From: Zygaena filipendulae
Lineage: Eukaryota; Arthropoda; Insecta; Lepidoptera; Zygaenidae
Length of the DNA stretch: 64,000 bases
Assembly (NCBI GenBank): GCA_907165275.2
Contig: OU015649.1
Location: 10,384,001 to 10,448,000, forward strand
Direction of reading: 5' to 3'
The notes beneath the pieces are model-generated. The model was given only the letters and a program-made list of their open reading frames with translations, had not been told where the DNA came from and did not search any database. The position numbers were made by a program, and so were the translations under genes. Shown piece after piece: positions 1-12,855 of this stretch (the first letter of the stretch is position 1; the number at the start of each line of letters is the position of its first letter).

Positions 1-2
1 GG

Positions 3-3000
3 AATGTACGGAACGAGACTGTGATAGCTTCCGTGGCATTTCACCCCAGGGAGCAACTGTTGGTGATTGCTACGTACAATGAGCTTTACTTCTGGGATTG
101 GAGCCAACCAGCCCCCTTCACAAAAGTGTCTACAAACAATATCAATGAAAAAGTCAGGTCAGCTTTAATATAAAGTATTTAGTTAGAGAGCATTTCAAGA
201 TCAATGTTGTAATAATTTACAATATGATTTCAGATATGTAGCGTTTGATGCTCTAGGTTACAAATTAATAACTGGCATATCATTATGGACAAGTTCAGCT
301 GGAGCTGTGAACTTATCTCAACAGAGCCCTGTGGCTCCAACTGTCAGTCAAAATAATAGTAATAGAAGAGACGATCCTGGAGACAGCCCTCCTACTTTGC
401 AAGAAGAATCTGGCTCAGCACAGGATATGATTGTCAACTCATACCAAAACCTTGTTCAGAGATATGACAGTTTGGTAAGAAATTATCAACGTCTCTTCAT
501 GGTTGGATCTCGATTGACCAACACACCACCAATACCACCTCCGAATACGGTAATTTTTATACGATATTATCAATTATAACTTAAATAAAGTGTATTATAA
601 TGACTAAATTTATATTTAATTTTGTTTTATTAATTAAATAAACAGATTGATCGTGGCACTGATCCAATGGAAACAGATGGATCGAGCAGTTCTCAGCAGC
701 ATAGTGCTCGCGCTTCAACATCTACACCACGGCCAGAGGATGGTATATTGTTATTTTTATATTTTTATAGTCGTAACAAAGTTTCACTGAACTCACTGAA
801 TTGAAATTCGGCCATTCAAGTCAAACTTCGTTTTACCCGGAACACAAGCTCAAACTAGAAAAATCCTGTTTCTAATAAGAATGAAAGTCTTCAACTGAGT
901 TCAAGGTATACTAGAAAAAAGCTACTCAACCTAATAAGTTTTGTTTTTCCGTCTTCACTTTATTGTTTGCAGCATCCCATGTACTCTTTTTTATTTGGTC
1001 GGAGACCTAAGAGATAAATAATTCGGTCTTATAACACTTTGGTTCACAACTTCACTATAGTAATGACTTGAAATGCCTGTGTCAATTTTGTAACAAAACT
1101 TTTAGGTAATCCGACTCCAAACACCTCGCAGCGCCAAGAAGGAAGTGATAGTGGAGACGGCGAAAGTAGTCATAGTCGCTTACTTAATCTTGACGTTCTA
1201 TCGCTCGACACTGATCCTTCAAGGTATAATAAGCATCCATTTTTAATACACTCGGTACTTTGGATTATCAGTTCTGATTTAAATTCTTGATTTGCAGAAA
1301 TCAGGATTCGGATTATCAAGAACGCTCCGCATTCGGATCAAGAGCTTCTGCATTTCAACCACTTAACGATAACACTAGTAGGCCTCACAGGACTGTAAAC
1401 CAGAACGAAAGTGCAAATAGGCCCTTACCTAATCCGTTCTCATACTTCGGTCCGAGAACAGCTCACTCGGCTCGCGACCGCGAAAGGTTCACGGAGACGG
1501 GGCCACAGTCATCGGAGAGTAGCTTGAATACATCGCGCACGAGTATATTTACATCCTCGCGACCCGAATCGAGCATGAGTAGACGTTTGCTATTGCGCAG
1601 CAGATCTACACTTAGAGCAGTACCCAGTACTTCTCAATCTAATTCGTGGTTAAGACCAGTACCCAGTACTTCTAGAGCCAGTTCATCGTTATCCAATGCA
1701 TCGGTTACACGTCGTCAATCGGTTGCGAGCTCCGACCGATCTGTCGCAGACAATTTGCCCGACATTATGCCTTCTACTTCCCGTGGCAGCGCCACGTCGC
1801 GGCCAACAATGACGAATTCTTCCACGCAAATGAGTCCAGTGTCAGGTTCTGTCGATGCTCAGACAATTAACGAAAGCCTTGATTTGATTCGTGATATACT
1901 GAGAGATTCTGGTACTAGGCTATTGAATTTAATAACAAATATGTCGATATCAACACTGGCGAACGTAGAACGTAACATACCGCGTCCCACTAGAAGTGGC
2001 CGCGCAGATGACGACAACTACGAAAGTTTTATGCGGTCTCGGGAATCTGGAACCAACTCTGGTTTTATTGACTCTAGTCTCATACGCGAATTACTTCTCG
2101 CTAGTTCAGATACAGATGTATCTGATGATGAATCTCTCGAAGTGAATCTAAGAAGAAGGATTTCCACTTTTCAGCAAGAAACTTCAAGAGATACCGATCG
2201 GGCCAGCAATGCTGCTAGCTCTTCAAGACAGCAACCGACAGATCGATTGGTATTTGAATTAAGCAATGATGAACAAGACGCGGGACCCTCTGGAGAGACG
2301 GGTGGCATTAATGTCTCATTGTCAGATAGTAGATTCCGTGTCAGGACACAAAGTAACACGCCTGCGGAAAGTACTAATGCAACTGGGGGAAATGACGCGG
2401 AACCTTCCACGAGCCAAACTCAAGATAATCCTGATTTGAACAGGCCTTCCACTAGTAGAGATGATTACTGGTCGCGTGATCGCAATTCAACGGAGTTAGT
2501 GTATAGGAGAGTGACAGCTGGAGTATGCTCTTTGCAAAAACACACCTTGCTGTTGACGAACCTGTGGTTGCATGGAAGTCGCGTCTCGCTGCGAGACCTC
2601 CGGGGACTTTGGGACAACTTACGGAAACGTATATTAACGCTGCACAGAAATACTGGGAGACAAAATTTACCCGATTACTACACTAGATCGTTGATAGAGA
2701 GATGCATGATCTTGACTCAAATGGCTGACGACATCTCCAGAAATACAAGGAGGCGCACCAGGAGTCAAACAAATGATGAATCTGGCAATAATTCACAAGC
2801 TGGAGACAGAGCGAGTTCTTCGGGAGATTCCCACAGACCATCGCCGTCCACTAGGAGGACGTCCACCAATGTGCGCTCTCCTTCGTCTCTCAGGAGAAGG
2901 CAGAGGCCGAGCTGGCGTTCTGAAGATGAAGTGAGGAGACGGGCCCGAATAACGGCTAGCGGTGGTCGAACATTACAAAGACATCCAAATAGATTTCGTA

Positions 3001-6000
3001 GGGAATTTGCCCGTGCCATTGAAATCAGTGCCACAAGGCATGAAGTAAGAATGCGGGCGATGCAAGTTTTGTCGTTGATGTTTAACATGATGATGATGTG
3101 CCTAGATCAGGGCACACTTAGTCAATTAATAATTACAATGTTGCGGACATTAAAGAAAGCGTTGGCTTTGACATGTCTAATGGTGATGACCAATTCGAGT
3201 ACACGAAGCAACACTAATCCCATGTCGACGGCGCAACGCGTTGCATCTTTGAACGTGATACGTATCCAACACGAGGATCACGCGGGTCCCGTCAACGTAG
3301 ACGGTCCAGACGACAGCGTGTCTCCCAATGCTCCCGCTTCAGAAACCGCGGTCGCACGGAACGCCAACGAATCAGAAAACAACGGCAGTTTCGAAAATAA
3401 CGCGTCTACTTCACAGTCGGCATCAAATGGGGCTGATGGACCAGAAGTTTCCCCCTGTCCAGCTCCCAGTGCGGCTGAACAAAGATGGAGTGACCGTCTC
3501 GCGGTGCAGATAGCTGCGGCTAACAGAAATAACTCGGCTACCGCGCGAAATAGAAGAGAACTATATTTGGAAACCAAGAGGCTAAAGGCTTTACATCGAA
3601 CTAATCCCACTGCCCATCCCCTTATTAAAAAAAGGGGGAATCCTCCCATTTCGTTTCATAGAATACCAGCTTTACGCTCTATTCCTAACCTAGCTAGTCT
3701 GTCCAGAATGTTTGCGTCGAGGAGTGAATCTCAGAACGATGAACATAACAACGAACCCGTCGCAGGACCGTCGAGCGGTGCTGTTCCTGTTGAAAACTCG
3801 AATCAGGAGTCGTCGAGATCGGAGGTGATGAATGCTTTCGAACACCGAGTGAATTTAATACGCGTAGCTCACATGCAAGCTGTCAGACTGCGGAACGCGG
3901 CCAGGAACCGATTTCGACGGCTCCAGACCATTCGTCTGTACACACCGTCCCTGCAGACGCGCGAGATGTTCGCCCTGCAGCTGAACAACCCAGAGCACGG
4001 CGAGGAGGAACGCTCCCCGCCGCGTCCCGAAGCTCACCGCACGTACTCGATGTCGATACGGCCGTTGCCGGCGGAGCTTTTGAACCGCAACGGTCGGTCG
4101 CGGCAACAGGAACCACCCCAGCAGGAGCCCAGTGACTTCCGCCCCGTGTTGGACGAAGCTGGCACGCCGCAAGTGCAGGAGGCTGCGGACGCTGCCGAAG
4201 CACAAGTCGGCCGACCGCTGAGAATGCCGATACAAGAGTATCTACAACCCATAATACTAGCACAGGTAATCGAAACCTTATATTTGAAGAGATCTTTCTT
4301 GTTTATTGTTCATCTCTTTATTGTTTATACTAGCTGTGCTCTAGCGGTTTCAGCGGTACAAATTTCGTGACTTCTTTGGGAATAGTTTTAGATAGCAATT
4401 AATTTCTGATAAAAACCTAATTTCACTTTTTCACTTAGCAGAATAATTAAGAAGAAATTAAAACCCTTACAGAGTCAAGTCACACTAGCGCGAGCGTGAC
4501 TAGCGCCCCCGCTAGCTAGAAAAGCAGCAACAGCATAGGTTATTTTGAACAATCCGTACATACTATAAAACAAAGTCCTCCGCCGCGGCTGTCTGTATGT
4601 TCGCGATAAACTTAAAAACAACAATGGATTTTCCATGCGATTTTCACTAACAGATAGAGTGAATCAATGGGAAGGTTTATAGGTACGTATCGTTTATCCT
4701 GGAATTCCCCTGGGAACTACGAAATCACCGCGGGTGAAACCGCGGGAGACATCTAGTTATTTATATTTCACACAATACGTACCATTGTTAAAAGTTCAAA
4801 AAAGAGAAGGCTCTCAATTTGTATTTATTTTTATGTCCTTTGATTTTAGAACGCATTGGCAATAGACGAGGAATTCGCCAACAACGGCGGAGCAGGGGGT
4901 GGGGGTGCCGCTGCAGGTGGGAGGGGTAATGGCGACGCGGCCCCAGCGGCGGGCGGCGGCGGTGGGGGCGGCGCGGGCGGGGGCGGGCCCCTGGAGCTCG
5001 GGGGGGACTGGAGGTTGCCGCCGGCGGTGGGGCCCTACCGCATGGTGGGCATGGCGGGCCTGTTGGACGCCGGGCTCATTTCCGAGGCGCTGCCCGCCCC
5101 CTCGCACCGAGTGCAGGCGTGGGACTTCACCAGCGTGGACACGCCCGACATCAGTGACAGTTAGTGCCTTAAGATATAACTCTGCTTGGTTGTGTCCCTG
5201 CGCAGCGACACGAACGAAGCAATCGGTCGGCCGCGGCCTGTGTCAACAGTTTACAAATAAAAGCGTAATTATAGTGATATCAACTAAACAAAAATTTTGT
5301 TAAGGATCTTTCCACAGTTTACATACATATATGGACGCTATCGGCTTAAAAGATAACCACTTACTCTGATGCCCGCGGTCATCCGCATGCGTGATGGAAC
5401 TCTGTTTTGGGTCTGGATAAACATGATGAGTCTTTTAACCAATTTCCTTTCGGATCCGTTCAGTAGTTTTTATGTGATGTGTGTTCAAACATATCTTTAG
5501 TAATATCTATATCTATAATATAATAAAACTTTAGAGAGGTCAATTCTGTACATTGAATATATATTCAAAAAAATTTTTAACAAAAAAATTAAAACCGACT
5601 TCCAAAAACACAAAACTGAAAAGCTAAAAATAAAATGCTAAAATTAACAAAATACCGACTTAATCCAAAAGACAAAAACACACGTAATATTATTATTGGT
5701 TTGTGCTACCACTGATCGGTTTGAATTCGGTGACAAGCCCGCTGGTGTCTGCCCACTTAGGTTGTTCTGCTCACGAAGAGCTGGTGGCGGGAGTCGACTT
5801 AGCCCATCTACCCTGTACCCTGTTGGCTTGTCACCGACTTCATACCGATCAGTGGTAGCACAAACCAATAATAATATTACGTGCGTTTTTGTCTTTTGGA
5901 TTAAATCGGTATTTTGTTTAATTTTAGCATTTTATTTTTAGCTTTTCAGTTTTGTGTTTTTGGAAGTCGGTTTTAATTTTTTTGTTAAAAATTTTTGTTT

Positions 6001-9000
6001 ATTTTTCGCTTTTAAGTAACTTAGTTGGTAATTTCTCTAAGTGACAATAGCCTAATGTCAACTGCTTCACCTTTTACAAAATATTACTTTTCCCGACGCA
6101 GGGACGTTAATTGTTGAGGAGTTCCCCTAGTGCATCACCATCAGTTCCACTTCACCATATACATTGTGACGGGTATAAATTGTTTAGAAACCATATTAAA
6201 GTTAACGATTCAGAACCCGTGAAATACCTATTATTGAGTAGTTCCGATGACCATGTGTGGTCTTCATCATCAGTTCCAATTCTTCAAATTTTGCTTTCCG
6301 AAAGCAAATAAACGATTTACTATAAAAAATACAAAAATCGCTATAGGTGTAACTATAATTTTTGAAGAGTTCCCTCGATTACTCCAAGATCCCATCATCA
6401 GATCTCAATTTGGTGACATTGGAATCGATTTGGGAGTATCCCCTTTCAAACAAAAAAACAATTTTTGAAATCGCTCCAATCGGAACCCATGAAATAAGTA
6501 TTATTGTTAAGTAGTTTTGATGACCATCCGTGGTCTTCATCATCAGTTCCACTTCTTCAAATTTTGCTTTTCATCAGCAAATGAACGATTTACTATAAAA
6601 ATACCCGAATCGCTATAGGTGTGCCTATAATTTTTGAAGAGTTCCCTCGATTTCTCCAAGATCCCATCATCAGATCCCGACTTGGTGGCAATGGGACCTA
6701 ATTGGGAGTAAACCCTTTCAAACAAAAAAAGAATTTTCCAAATCGGTCCAACCGTCTTCGAGTAATCGGTGAACATACATAAAAAAAACATACATACAAT
6801 CGAACATAGAACCTCCGCCTTTTTGGAAGTCGGTTAATTAATATTGGAGGATGAATGGTGATCGATACTGATGCCAAAAATGTAATCAGTAATTTTTTTG
6901 TCTGTCTGTCTGTATGTATGTGCACGCATGGGTCAAAAACTACTGAAGGGATTTTAACCAAACGATACGATTGTAGTCCATACTCCTTGGCAGGTTATAG
7001 GCTAAATGGACATGTGTTAACCCACACTGGAGAAATTTTGAGTAAATCGTGTTTTAAAACTATAGCGCCACTTTGTGTCAACATTTTTTTATGTTCAACA
7101 TATTGTTACATATTTATACAATGTTATGAAGTAAACACATAATTAAAAAACGTTCTCTTACAAATCGTTCTGTATCAATAACTTAATTTTGTGGGTTAAC
7201 ATGTTATTGCTTATCTGCGTCCAAATAACATAACGCTAAGACACATAGGAGCTGAGCAGTGACGATAAATTTGAAGCAAGTCGGTGAAAATGCGCTTTCA
7301 AGCTCTTATCCTCGCATGCGTTTACTCAATCACGCAAAAACGGCTGAACGGATTTGGATGAAATTTGACATGAACGTTGTCAGGGGTACAGAGAAGGACA
7401 TAGGGTACTTTTATCCCGGAATTCCCGCGGGAACTCCGAAATTACCGTCGGTGAAACCGCGGGGCACAACTAGTCTATAATACAATAGTTAATATGCCTG
7501 ATTTGAATTTGTATTTTTATTTCAAGTAGATCTGTGTGTTGTGAAGTGGATTATTAGTATTATTGATGTGATGAATCTTACGATCATTTAATGTACGTTT
7601 AAATATCACATTGTCTTTGTTCATGTCTCGTAGAAACCAAGAACATAGTGGTTCAGAAGTGCCGCATCCACAACGACGCAAGCATCGACATATCCAAAGA
7701 CGGCAGGCTGCTGGTCGCCCTCCTGCCGGTGGCGCGGCTGCGCCTGCGCGACACCAACCACTGGCTCGGTGAGTACCAACCACATCCACGTCGGCCAGAC
7801 AGCCGTACCCGCTCACGCTAGTTTAGAAGCCACTGATTATACTGAATGTAAATTTTTGCTTGTAACAATAAAAAATATCATTATTATATTTATAGACACA
7901 ACACTATTGGTGTAGTGGTAAGGTAACTGACGGCTACGCCAGGTGTCGCGGGTTCGATTCCCGCATCAGGGTAAACATTTGTGAATTGCATTGGTGTTTA
8001 TTCTGAGTCTGGGTTTTTATTATGCATCCTAAGGATGTATTTACAAAAAAATATGCACATGTATGTATATCACCTGTTTGTTGTCCATAGTTAAGTAGAT
8101 AATTATGTATACAAGCTCTGCTTCGTTTGGGATTAGGGTGATGCTGTTTCTATTACTACAGTTTATCAGAAATCAGCTTATAGTAACTTAGTATTATTTA
8201 ATCAAAATTTATGAAAATTGTTTTCAATGCTCCCTTTTGAGGTTACATTCGTATGAAACGTAATAAACGTAAACAAATACTGTATCGATGTCCCGAGTGG
8301 CGGATTCATGGAATCGTGTTCAGTGGACTCGCGCGTGTGCGATACATGTGTGACGTGCGAGCTGGGCGCAGGTGTGTACTCGCTGGAGTGGGGCCGCCTG
8401 GGGCAGTGCCTGCACACGGCGGTGCTGGAGCAGACGGCGGTGTCGGTGGCGCTGTCGCCGACGGCGCGCCACCTCGCCGTGGGGCTGGGCTCGCGCCGCT
8501 TCACCACCGCGCCGCACGCGCGCCACAACGTGTTCGCGCTCCTCTACCGGCTCGAGCCGCTGGGTAATGTTACATCCGGTGGTCGGCGACTTTTTTATCC
8601 AAAGGAGCCAAATATAGATTGGAGATACCATTGAGATTTATTGAATTTGCAACTTTTTTAAACTCAAGCTTTGCTTTAGTAGGAGACATTACTACGGAGA
8701 GAGCAGTGTTAGTCCGTCGTGTAGATTAGTAAAAAATTATATTGAATTATATTATTTGCTGAAATTGCAGGCCATACCTTTGGCGAATGAAGTAGCCTCT
8801 CATGTTTAGCTTTGGGATTTTCGATGCTCCAAGACCTGCAATGGGGTACGATGGCTAAATTGTAATTTTAAGTCCGTCGCGTGTTGACGCGTATTTTTTT
8901 GTTTTAATACGTACCTATTCAAAAAATAACGGTGATACATTGAGCCGAAATTTTGCGTGACGCCCACGCCTAGGTACAATTTATACCTAGTTATAAAGTC

Positions 9001-10222
9001 ACGAGCCAGACTCCTAAACTTTAATGCGTTTTATCCAAGTATTTTTTTCATAATTTAAAAAAGCTAAATGTACGTGTCTGTTATGTTTTTATTAGGTAAT
9101 CTAATTGAGGGACTAAATAGAATTTTGATTTTCATACTCCGGGTTCATGCCTATCCATAAAAAACTAGCCTCACTTATCACAGGCATAATATTAGAATAG
9201 AATAGAAAAAAGTTTATTTCATACCATAAAGATAAAATAAGTACAAGCGTGAGTCTTAAACTAGAATATTTGGTACCAAAATGGCTACCACTCAGCATTA
9301 TGTCGTGCCACCGACCGTAGAAGGGAGATATCTTCACACTACCAATAAGACCGTCCCCAATCTGCATTTCTTAGTTTCAAAAATAATTTAAAAAGGAAAA
9401 ATAGAGTCAGTAGATAATAATAAAAAGTAAAAAAAAAAAACAACACGTTAAAAGCTAAGTAAATTATCATAATGTATGTTGCGGGGTATGCCTAAGAAGA
9501 CTAAATATATAATCAGAGATAAATCCCTACTAATATTACAAATGCGAAAGTAACTCTGTCTGTCTGTCAGTTAAGCTTTCACGCCCCAACGGCTCAACCG
9601 ATCATTATGAAATTTTGCATACACATTATCAGGGGTACAGGGAAGGACATAGAGTACTTTTTATACCGGAACTTCCGCGGAAACTCCGAACTTATCGCGG
9701 GTGAAACCGCGGGGAACAGTTAGAAATAAATCAGAAACAGCTAAGACAATTCGTTTTGTTCCTCTAGTAAATAAGATTTTAACTTTGCTATTACTTTAGT
9801 ATATCTATTATATTCATACTGTTCATTGAATTTAACTACTACTACTACAGTAATCCTAAGTATCCTGGAAGGAATAATTCTCGAAGGACCTCTCAAATTC
9901 ATGCAGATGGCACCTTGGGCAACAGCTATTGATTGATAGTGTTACGAGTAATCCATCCCAACTTGAAAAATTCCTGTGGGAATTCCTAATTAGACGCCTG
10001 TAAAACCGCGGGGGGCTCAGCTGGTCGTTTATTAAAGCATAACAGTTGATATTTTGTATCATGACAGAGAGCACGAGTCGGACGGGCCTCACTCCGATCA
10101 AGGAGCTGGAGCAAAACTGGGAGCACGGCTTCACCAGCCTCAACTGCTTGCGGTGGGCGCCGCAGCCGGGCCAGGGGCTCGTGTACGCAAACAACACGGG
10201 ACAACTCATCATCATGAGCTAA
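3..10222 (+). CDS. AMBRA1: AMBRA1, autophagy/cullin-4 adaptor (3' part)
   Basis: Scaffold that in animals links Beclin-1/ULK1 autophagy signalling to DDB1-CUL4 ubiquitin ligase. Exons read as 3-157, 234-549, 646-742, 1106-1223, 1298-4265, 4850-5159, 7634-7768, 8372-8563 and 10068-10222. They total 4446 nt and close in frame with stop TAA at 10220. This gives at least 1481 residues; the 5' end lies off the window, and human AMBRA1 is about 1300. Exon 1 carries the end of the N-terminal WD40 part ([15 protein letters not shown]). The last four exons encode the conserved C-terminal part ([34 protein letters not shown]). From family knowledge, N- and C-terminal parts together form one split beta-propeller, and the roughly 1000-residue Ser/Arg-rich middle, mostly from the 2968-bp exon 5, is a disordered insertion. 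That insertion repeats PSTSR/PSTSQ five times and holds one conserved helical stretch ([18 protein letters not shown]). Exon 6 encodes a Gly/Ala-rich run. Confidence 0.93.
4558..4757 (-). repeat. Lepidopteran 'CCGCGG' interspersed repeat
   Basis: About 200 bp in AMBRA1 intron 5. It has the hallmark order seen many times in the window: a line resembling 'CGCGATAAACT', then 'GGATTTTCATGCGATTTTCAC', then 'ACCGCGGGTGAAACCGCGGG', then an AGCTAGT-like end (here ATCTAGT). The family is abundant in moths and butterflies. I cannot assign it to a named class from sequence alone. Confidence 0.8.
5566..5998. mobile_element. Palindromic MITE, arms about 175 bp
   Basis: Left arm 5566-5740 and right arm 5824-5998 are near-perfect reverse complements around a spacer of about 83 bp. 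Shared landmarks are AAAACCGACTTCC / GGAAGTCGGTTTT near the ends and CTACCACTGATCGG / CCGATCAGTGGTAG nearer the centre. No transposase is present. It lies in AMBRA1 intron 6. Both strands give a mirror-image short ORF that is only a by-product of the palindrome. Confidence 0.88.
6100..6836. repeat. Diverged tandem units, period about 250-270 bp
   Basis: Three diverged tandem units share 'GAGTTCCCTCGAT', 'CTCCAAGATCCCATCATCAG' and 'CGATTTACTATAAAAA'. Recognition points are near 6115, 6365 and 6637, giving spacings of 250 and 272 bp. The array ends in TTTTTGGAAGTCGGTTAATT, which resembles the end of the palindrome just upstream, so array and palindrome may be parts of one composite element. Confidence 0.75.
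6837..7475 (-). repeat. Long interspersed repeat copy with nested MITE
   Basis: Begins GAGGATGAATGGTGATCGAT and ends at the CCGCGGGGCACAACTAGT motif. The same unit occurs uninterrupted in a KARS intron (29655-30116). That comparison shows this copy is split by a 215-bp insertion at 7008-7222. It lies in AMBRA1 intron 6. Confidence 0.82.
7008..7222. mobile_element. MITE with GGAC...GTCC ends and AAAT duplication
   Basis: Inserted in the host repeat 6837-7475. It is flanked by AAAT at 7004-7007 and 7223-7226, and the uninterrupted host copy near 29870 has a single 4-bp position there. The right end is TTATTGCTTATCTGCGTCC; the left end here has lost part of the inverted repeat. A fuller copy is at 62846-63081. 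No coding capacity. Confidence 0.8.
7903..8165 (+). mobile_element. tRNA-derived SINE
   Basis: Has an A box-like TGGTGTAGTGGTAAGG and a perfect B box GGTTCGATTCC (7951-7961) spaced as in a tRNA promoter. A tRNA-unrelated body follows, containing TACAAGCTCTGCTTCGTTTG and GGATTAGGGTGATG, typical of lepidopteran SINEs. It sits in AMBRA1 intron 7. It is not a functional tRNA because the acceptor stem does not close. Confidence 0.8.
9185..9370. repeat. Likely non-LTR 3'-end fragment
   Basis: Starts with AGAATAGAATAGAAAAAAG and TTTATTTCATACCA and contains TTTGGTACCAAAATGG. A related short stretch (ATAGAATAGAAGTTTATTTGG ... TTTGGTACCAAAAT) occurs at about 62388-62490. It lies in AMBRA1 intron 8 and has no intact ORF. 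Confidence 0.4.
9515..9723 (-). repeat. Lepidopteran 'CCGCGG' interspersed repeat
   Basis: Copy in AMBRA1 intron 8. Landmarks are CTAATATTACAAATGCGAAAG, ACGGCTCAACCGATCATTAT, GGGTACAGGGAAGGACATAG and GGTGAAACCGCGGGGAACAG. Confidence 0.8.
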
Positions 10223-10713
10223 GTATCCACTGCTGCGAGAACTGACTTACGAAACCATCACTGACGCTGGTCGGGGGCCGTGTAATGGCGGCGCGACGGG
10301 AAGAACAATTCGACGTCCATATCGACGCTAGTTCCGAGGTAGGGCTGGCAGTCGTGCATGCGTCTTCGTCTCCATGCAGGATTTTTCGCTCGAACCGATC
10401 GTGTGGATTTTTCATGGAGTATATTCAAAGAGCTTTATTGATGAAGTAGTTGGGATCCCGCGCGGTCGTCCCGTCAGATTGTACAATTGTAATCGAACAC
10501 GTATGTTTCAATTCATGTAAATAATCGTATCTAATTATATAAATTAATATACTTTTAGCGTATATTAAATTTATTGTACGACGATAATTTGTGACATATT
10601 GTTTATGCTTCTAGCTATTGTAATATCTTATGCATTTGATCTCCCTCTTAAAATTAGTAGTATCTAGATTATATTGGAATAGCGTAAAAAAATTGATGTA
10701 CCCTGTTAGGTGA

Positions 10714-10719
10714 AATAAA
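10714..10719 (+). terminator. Candidate poly(A) signal for AMBRA1
   Basis: AATAAA 492 bp downstream of the AMBRA1 stop codon. It is the first canonical hexamer I see on this strand in the 3' flank. Usage is inferred only. Confidence 0.4.
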
Positions 10720-11013
10720 ATATTAGAATAGATGTTATTACATCGTATTGTAAAGATTTTTTCAAAATTAAGAGGCTGGAAAAATTACGGAATATCTCAT
10801 TACGTTAAAAGAAGCACTTTGATGTTGTAGTTGTAGAATACATGTAAGAATTAGATAAATGGTCGTGTCACAGATAATCCCCACGTTTAAAGTCGGTTAT
10901 CATAAAATATAGATGCATCCCCCAATGTCTGAACTGAAAATACTCAGGAGTGATCGGCTCGGTTTACTCAATTTATAAAAATTGCACTCGGTTAGTACCA
11001 GAAACTGGTTTAA

Positions 11014-11250
11014 CCGCCGCACTCAGAGTCGACTTTAATGATTACTTAGTTAAGTATAGATTTTCAAAACAAAACTGCCACAATCAGGCAAGTTTAATAA
11101 ATTAATGTTAATTGGCATTGAACTCATTATGTTACATCTCATTAAATGCCAATTAACATTAATTTACTTAACGTCTCTGATTGCGGCAGTTTTGTTTTAA
11201 AAATCTATACTTAACTAAGTAATCATTTAAGTCGACTCTGAGTGCGGCCG
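11014..11250. mobile_element. Palindromic element, arms about 100 bp
   Basis: The left arm begins GCCGCACTCAGAGTCGACTT and the right arm ends AAGTCGACTCTGAGTGCGGC. Inner segments CTTAGTTAAGTATAGATTTT and AATTAATGTTAATTGGCAT also pair with their complements. No ORF of note. Probably a fold-back MITE; class not assignable. Confidence 0.8.
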
Positions 11251-12339
11251 TAAGAGACATTTTCGCGCTTGAGCACAGAACTCGATTCTTCGTGAATGTT
11301 TTATCTGGGGGAGCTTTAGCCGTATAATTCATTTCATCGAGCATATGAACCATACGTCAAGCGGTGTCAGGGCCCACTATGACCAACATTCCTTGCCCAT
11401 TACGCAATGAAGTATTCTGTATGCCATAAAACTTGTCTATGGGCTTTTGAAGTATAATTATCTTCTTTGTCCAATCACGGGGGAAAACAATCTTTGTGGT
11501 TGCATTATCGTAATGCGGCGTATTATAAATATCACACCTTTAGAATTAAAGAGACCTAACTCAAAGTTCCTGTAACTGCTGATATTGATATAAATTGACT
11601 TAAAAAAAAAACTCTCGAAAAAGAACCTGGAATTATGAGTAGTTAGTGGGCCGAAACTCGGCGGGCTGAATGAAGAATAAACCACAATCTTATACATCGG
11701 TCACTTTCGTTGAGCGCATCATTCACCAACGCATGTTATGTGAAGACATTTCTGCTCATCTCCCACAAATTGCAATTTTTGAGTTAGGTCACTTTAATTC
11801 TAAAGGTGCGATATAGTAAATAAACCCCAGAGAAGTGTCATAAAACAATGTGTCCTAGACTTGCCGACGCGACGTGCGAGTTTTGTGAGGCACGATAAAC
11901 CATCGGTAGGAGTTTATACCGTCTGGCTTATCTATAGACAGTCAATGATAACCGACAAGTTACAGGAATGTTATGAGAGGACTAGGTAATATAAATATAT
12001 ATCTAAGGTTTGATTAGGATATTGTAACTAATGTTCATTGCTGCAATAAACCACTGAGCGACCAAGTGCGACCGCGAAAATAACTCGCGTAAAAAACTTC
12101 GTGTTCAAAGCTACTTATACATCTTTACGTTAAACAATAGTATAGGAATAATTTGGTACTGCGAATTCAACTCGCTCACATTCAAACGGTTTTGATAGTT
12201 ATTTCTCGAATAATGAATAGCTGCGAAATAGACTTGAGGTGAGGAACTTAAAGTTTAGTTAGTTAAAATCAGCCCGTACAACCTAATACACGTTACAGCG
12301 TTGTGAATATAATTATTATAACGATAACTAAAACAGAAA

Positions 12340-12855
12340 TATACACACCGGCAGAATTAGCGGAACATAAAAAGGCAGAGTATAGAAATAATTACGTATA
12401 TATATTAAAACAAATTATTATCAGGCATGAAGTAATAAACTAATATACATCTTTTAACATCGATTTTAAGAAGTTTTTAGTTAAATTTTATTAAAAGTAA
12501 TCAAAATTAAAAAAAAACAAAAAAGTCTCTAGTTTGTGAGAACACAGAAAATGTTGCAAATAAAAGTGGAATCACGAAGGGGAAACACACGTTATTAATC
12601 GTTCATTAATTTAGTGATAAAATCACAGTAATATTTAATTTGCAACATTAATTGTGTGCCCACAAATTAGAGAAAAAGTGTTTTTTTATTATTATTTTAA
12701 ATAAAATTTAATAATTTAATTACAAACTTTTAAAGTGTTAAAAGATGTATATTAATTTATTACTTCACGTCTAATTATTATTTGTTTTAATATATATACG
12801 TAATTATTTCTATACTCTGCCTTTTTATGTTCCGCTAATTCTGCCGGTGTGTATA
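12340..12855. mobile_element. Fold-back element, arms about 230 bp
   Basis: Ends are TATACACACCGGCAGAATTA and its complement TAATTCTGCCGGTGTGTATA. Pairing continues through GGCAGAGTATAGAAATAATT, then less perfectly to the ATGTTGCAAATAAA / TTTAATTTGCAACAT segments near the centre. A loop of roughly 70 bp remains. No coding capacity. Confidence 0.85.

Noticed and set aside
3278..4263. Several antisense ORFs of 70-126 codons opposite AMBRA1 exon 5
   Set aside because: They are by-products of the long GC-richer exon on the other strand; no domain, start context or splice structure supports them.
4814..5303. Overlapping ORFs in alternative frames of the Gly-rich exon
   Set aside because: Low-complexity GC repeats keep all frames open; only the frame joining to neighbouring AMBRA1 exons is real.
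7905..7975. Possible tRNA gene
   Set aside because: A and B boxes are present but the acceptor stem ends do not pair and a SINE body follows.
11168..11700. Antisense ORFs next to the 11014-11250 palindrome (for example GQGMLVIVGPDTA then stop)
   Set aside because: Looks partly protein-like but is interrupted by a stop and enters the palindrome; no family recognised.
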